Below are positions 62,553 to 64,000 of a DNA stretch of 64,000 bases, piece by piece. Source of the DNA: Myxococcota bacterium (GTDB taxonomy: Bacteria > Myxococcota_A > UBA796 > CAJQPC01); contig JAKLKD010000011.1 in NCBI GenBank assembly GCA_023150845.1, positions 1-64,000 on the forward strand, in the 5' to 3' direction. The position numbers and the translations under genes are program-made. The notes under the pieces were generated by a model that was not told the DNA's origin, did no database searches, and was given only the letters and a program-made list of their open reading frames with translations. The number at the start of each line of letters is the position of its first letter. The first letter of the stretch is position 1.

Positions 62553-64000
62553 TCGCCGTGTGGCCCTCGTGGGAGGGTGAGCCGATGATCCAGTCCGCGA
62601 CGCCGTCGCCGGTCGCGTCGGGGGCCCAGACGACGTCCGCGCCGGTCGCCCACTCCCCTTCGCCGTAGAAGGTCGCGGCGGCGACCTCGGAGATGTCCCA
62701 AGTACCCGACACAGATCCATAGACGAGCCACACCGCGCCGGTGCTTGATCCGTGCCGGTCGTTCTGCCCGTCGCCGATCATGAGGTCCGCGAAGCCGTCA
62801 CCGTCCGCGTCATGGGCCGCGACGGAGGTGCCGATGGAGAGGTTGTCCGACTCCCCGAAGATCGACACGTCGGAATAGAAGGAGTCCTTGTCTCCGCTCA
62901 GCGCGCCGCCAAAGATCACAAACACCGCGCCCGCGTTCATGCTCGTCGTGTTGGCGGTGTTGGACTCATCACCGACGATGAGGTCGAGGCTGCCGTCCCC
63001 GTTGACGTCGGCGGAGGCGAGCTGCCCGCGATCGTCGGCGAGACTGGAGTAGCCTTCGTGCTTAAACAGGGTGAAGTCAGCGTCCGCAGTGGACAGGGTG
63101 CCCGAGACGGGGCCATAAAACAGCGCGACCCCACCATAACTGTAGGTGGTGTCGAAGTAATGAAGCCCGCTCGCCGAGACCGCGAGGTCGTCCACGCCGT
63201 CCCCGTTGATGTCGCCCAAGCCCAGGCCGCCGATTCCCGCGGTCTCGCTGCTGTCGGCGCCATAGATGATCGCCTCGCCCTTCTTCAGCTCGCTGTGGCT
63301 CAGGCCCTCCACCACAAACGCCGCGCCGCCGCCTGGCTTGGCGCCGTTCAGGTAAGGCGCGCCGACGACGATCGCCTCTTTGCCGTCGCCGTCCAGATCC
63401 CCGGCGACGGCGAGCATCTGGCAGGTGTTGTCGCCATCCGTCACGCCGGTCCACGAGGCGATGGCGTCGTCTTTCCCAAGCTCACCCCGGGCGTCGGCGG
63501 AGAAGGCGTAGACCGTGCCGACGCTGCTGTCGCTGTCGGGGCTCCAGCTACAGGCGATGATCTCGGGGGTGCCGTCGCCGTCGAGGTCGGCCGCCTCCAC
63601 AACATAGCCGAGGCGATCGTTCGTGCCTTTGCCATAAAACACCGCGTCGGCGTCCGCGACGGTGCCCGAGGTGATCGGGCCCAACATCAGGTAGACCGCG
63701 CCCGCTCGATCCCCACCCTCGGAGTTTCCTTGAGCCCCGATGAGCAGGTCGCTCACGCCGTCGTGGTTGAAGTCGGCCACGGCCAAGGAGCTACCGGAGT
63801 ACTCCCGGGTCTGAACGCCGTCCACCATCACCGTCGCCATCTCGCTCAGGTCATGCTCCCCCGACCAGCGCTCTAGGTCGGCGTCGCTGTCGGAGTCCGT
63901 GTCGCTGTCGGCGTCGCTGTCCGAGTCTCCGTCGGCGTCGGCGTCGGTGTCGGTGTCGGAGTCCGCGTCCCCATCGGCGTCGGCGTCGCCCTCGGGCTCC
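62533..64000 (-). CDS. FG-GAP repeat surface protein with Asp-rich linker, N-terminus outside window
   Basis: Open from the right edge with no stop; at least 489 residues are visible. The outermost part encodes an acidic linker of (D-A/S/T)n type, for example DADADGDADSDTDTDADADG. Then seven or so FG-GAP-like repeats with Ca2+ loops: ADFNHDGVSDLLIG, ADLDGDGTPEIIA, GDLDGDGKEAIVVG, GDINGDGVDDLAVS, ADVNGDGSLDLIVG, HDADGDGFADLMIG, PDATGDGVADWIIG. Such integrin-alpha-like beta propellers are extracellular. A signal peptide is expected beyond the edge. Confidence 0.85.
   Translation of the reverse strand, partial: EPEGDADADGDADSDTDTDADADGDSDSDADSDTDSDSDADLERWSGEHDLSEMATVMVDGVQTREYSGSSLAVADFNHDGVSDLLIGAQGNSEGGDRAGAVYLMLGPITSGTVADADAVFYGKGTNDRLGYVVEAADLDGDGTPEIIACSWSPDSDSSVGTVYAFSADARGELGKDDAIASWTGVTDGDNTCQMLAVAGDLDGDGKEAIVVGAPYLNGAKPGGGAAFVVEGLSHSELKKGEAIIYGADSSETAGIGGLGLGDINGDGVDDLAVSASGLHYFDTTYSYGGVALFYGPVSGTLSTADADFTLFKHEGYSSLADDRGQLASADVNGDGSLDLIVGDESNTANTTSMNAGAVFVIFGGALSGDKDSFYSDVSIFGESDNLSIGTSVAAHDADGDGFADLMIGDGQNDRHGSSTGAVWLVYGSVSGTWDISEVAAATFYGEGEWATGADVVWAPDATGDGVADWIIGSPSHEGHTAIIPVGL

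Overview
The window is very GC-rich and tightly packed. Genes often overlap by 1-23 bases, many start at GTG or TTG, and convergent genes share their last few codons. It holds Hanks-type kinases, a kinase / formylglycine-generating-enzyme-like pair, FHA and von Willebrand A proteins, Cys-rich lipoproteins, Asp-rich linkers of the (D-S/T/A)n type, a MYXO-CTERM-like sorting tail and -24/-12 (sigma-54) promoters. Together these suggest Myxococcota or a close relative of the former Deltaproteobacteria. This is inference from gene style; no rRNA or other phylogenetic marker was compared.

Left part (1-13823): an extracellular contractile injection system (eCIS, phage-tail-like particle). On the minus strand, read from 7217 down to the left edge: an unknown protein, a Pvc16/Afp16-like tail terminator, a large sheath, a tube protein, a small CxxC tail-assembly protein, a 52-residue DUF6760-like protein, a second shorter sheath, a second tube protein, a disordered Arg/Ser/Pro-rich protein and an unknown protein cut by the window edge. 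Baseplate, spike and tape-measure genes are not in view and may lie further left. On the plus strand are an unknown charged protein (7396), a short DUF4157-like protein with an HEQYH motif (11083) and the eCIS-type AAA+ ATPase (11733). Between them sit argE, a small lipoprotein and hutF.

13836-29181: secreted proteins, a membrane-anchored Ser/Thr kinase, a vWA lipoprotein, a membrane protein with an FHA-like tail, an FHA/coiled-coil protein, a small sorted surface protein, an unknown cytosolic protein, a heavy-metal-binding domain protein, and a kinase whose C-terminal FGE-like part is in another reading frame.

29271-45517: a persulfide-dioxygenase-like hydrolase plus rhodanese behind a near-consensus sigma-54 promoter, a CPA2 antiporter, queE, a cysteine-synthase-like enzyme, TPR and coiled-coil proteins, thyX, a small protein behind a second sigma-54 site, a ferredoxin on a repetitive linker, a divergent pair of unknown proteins, and mltG.

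45590-54307: an exported flavoprotein, the lysine/diaminopimelate genes dapC-dapD-dapE, a GT-C-like membrane protein, a rhomboid protease and a second polytopic protein. At 54281-56288 a 45-bp perfect direct repeat brackets a lower-GC module with an XRE-ImmA/IrrE gene and a PIN-like gene. It is inserted exactly at the overlapping 3' ends of the polytopic protein gene and comF without damaging either. This is the clearest mobile-element signal in the window.

56259-64000: comF, rsfS, a lipoprotein, obgE, rpmA and rplU (strong sigma-70 promoter before rplU), a two-domain AAA+ ATPase, an rfbD-like reductase, and an FG-GAP/Asp-rich surface protein cut by the right edge. No rRNA, tRNA, CRISPR array, transposase or integrase was found.
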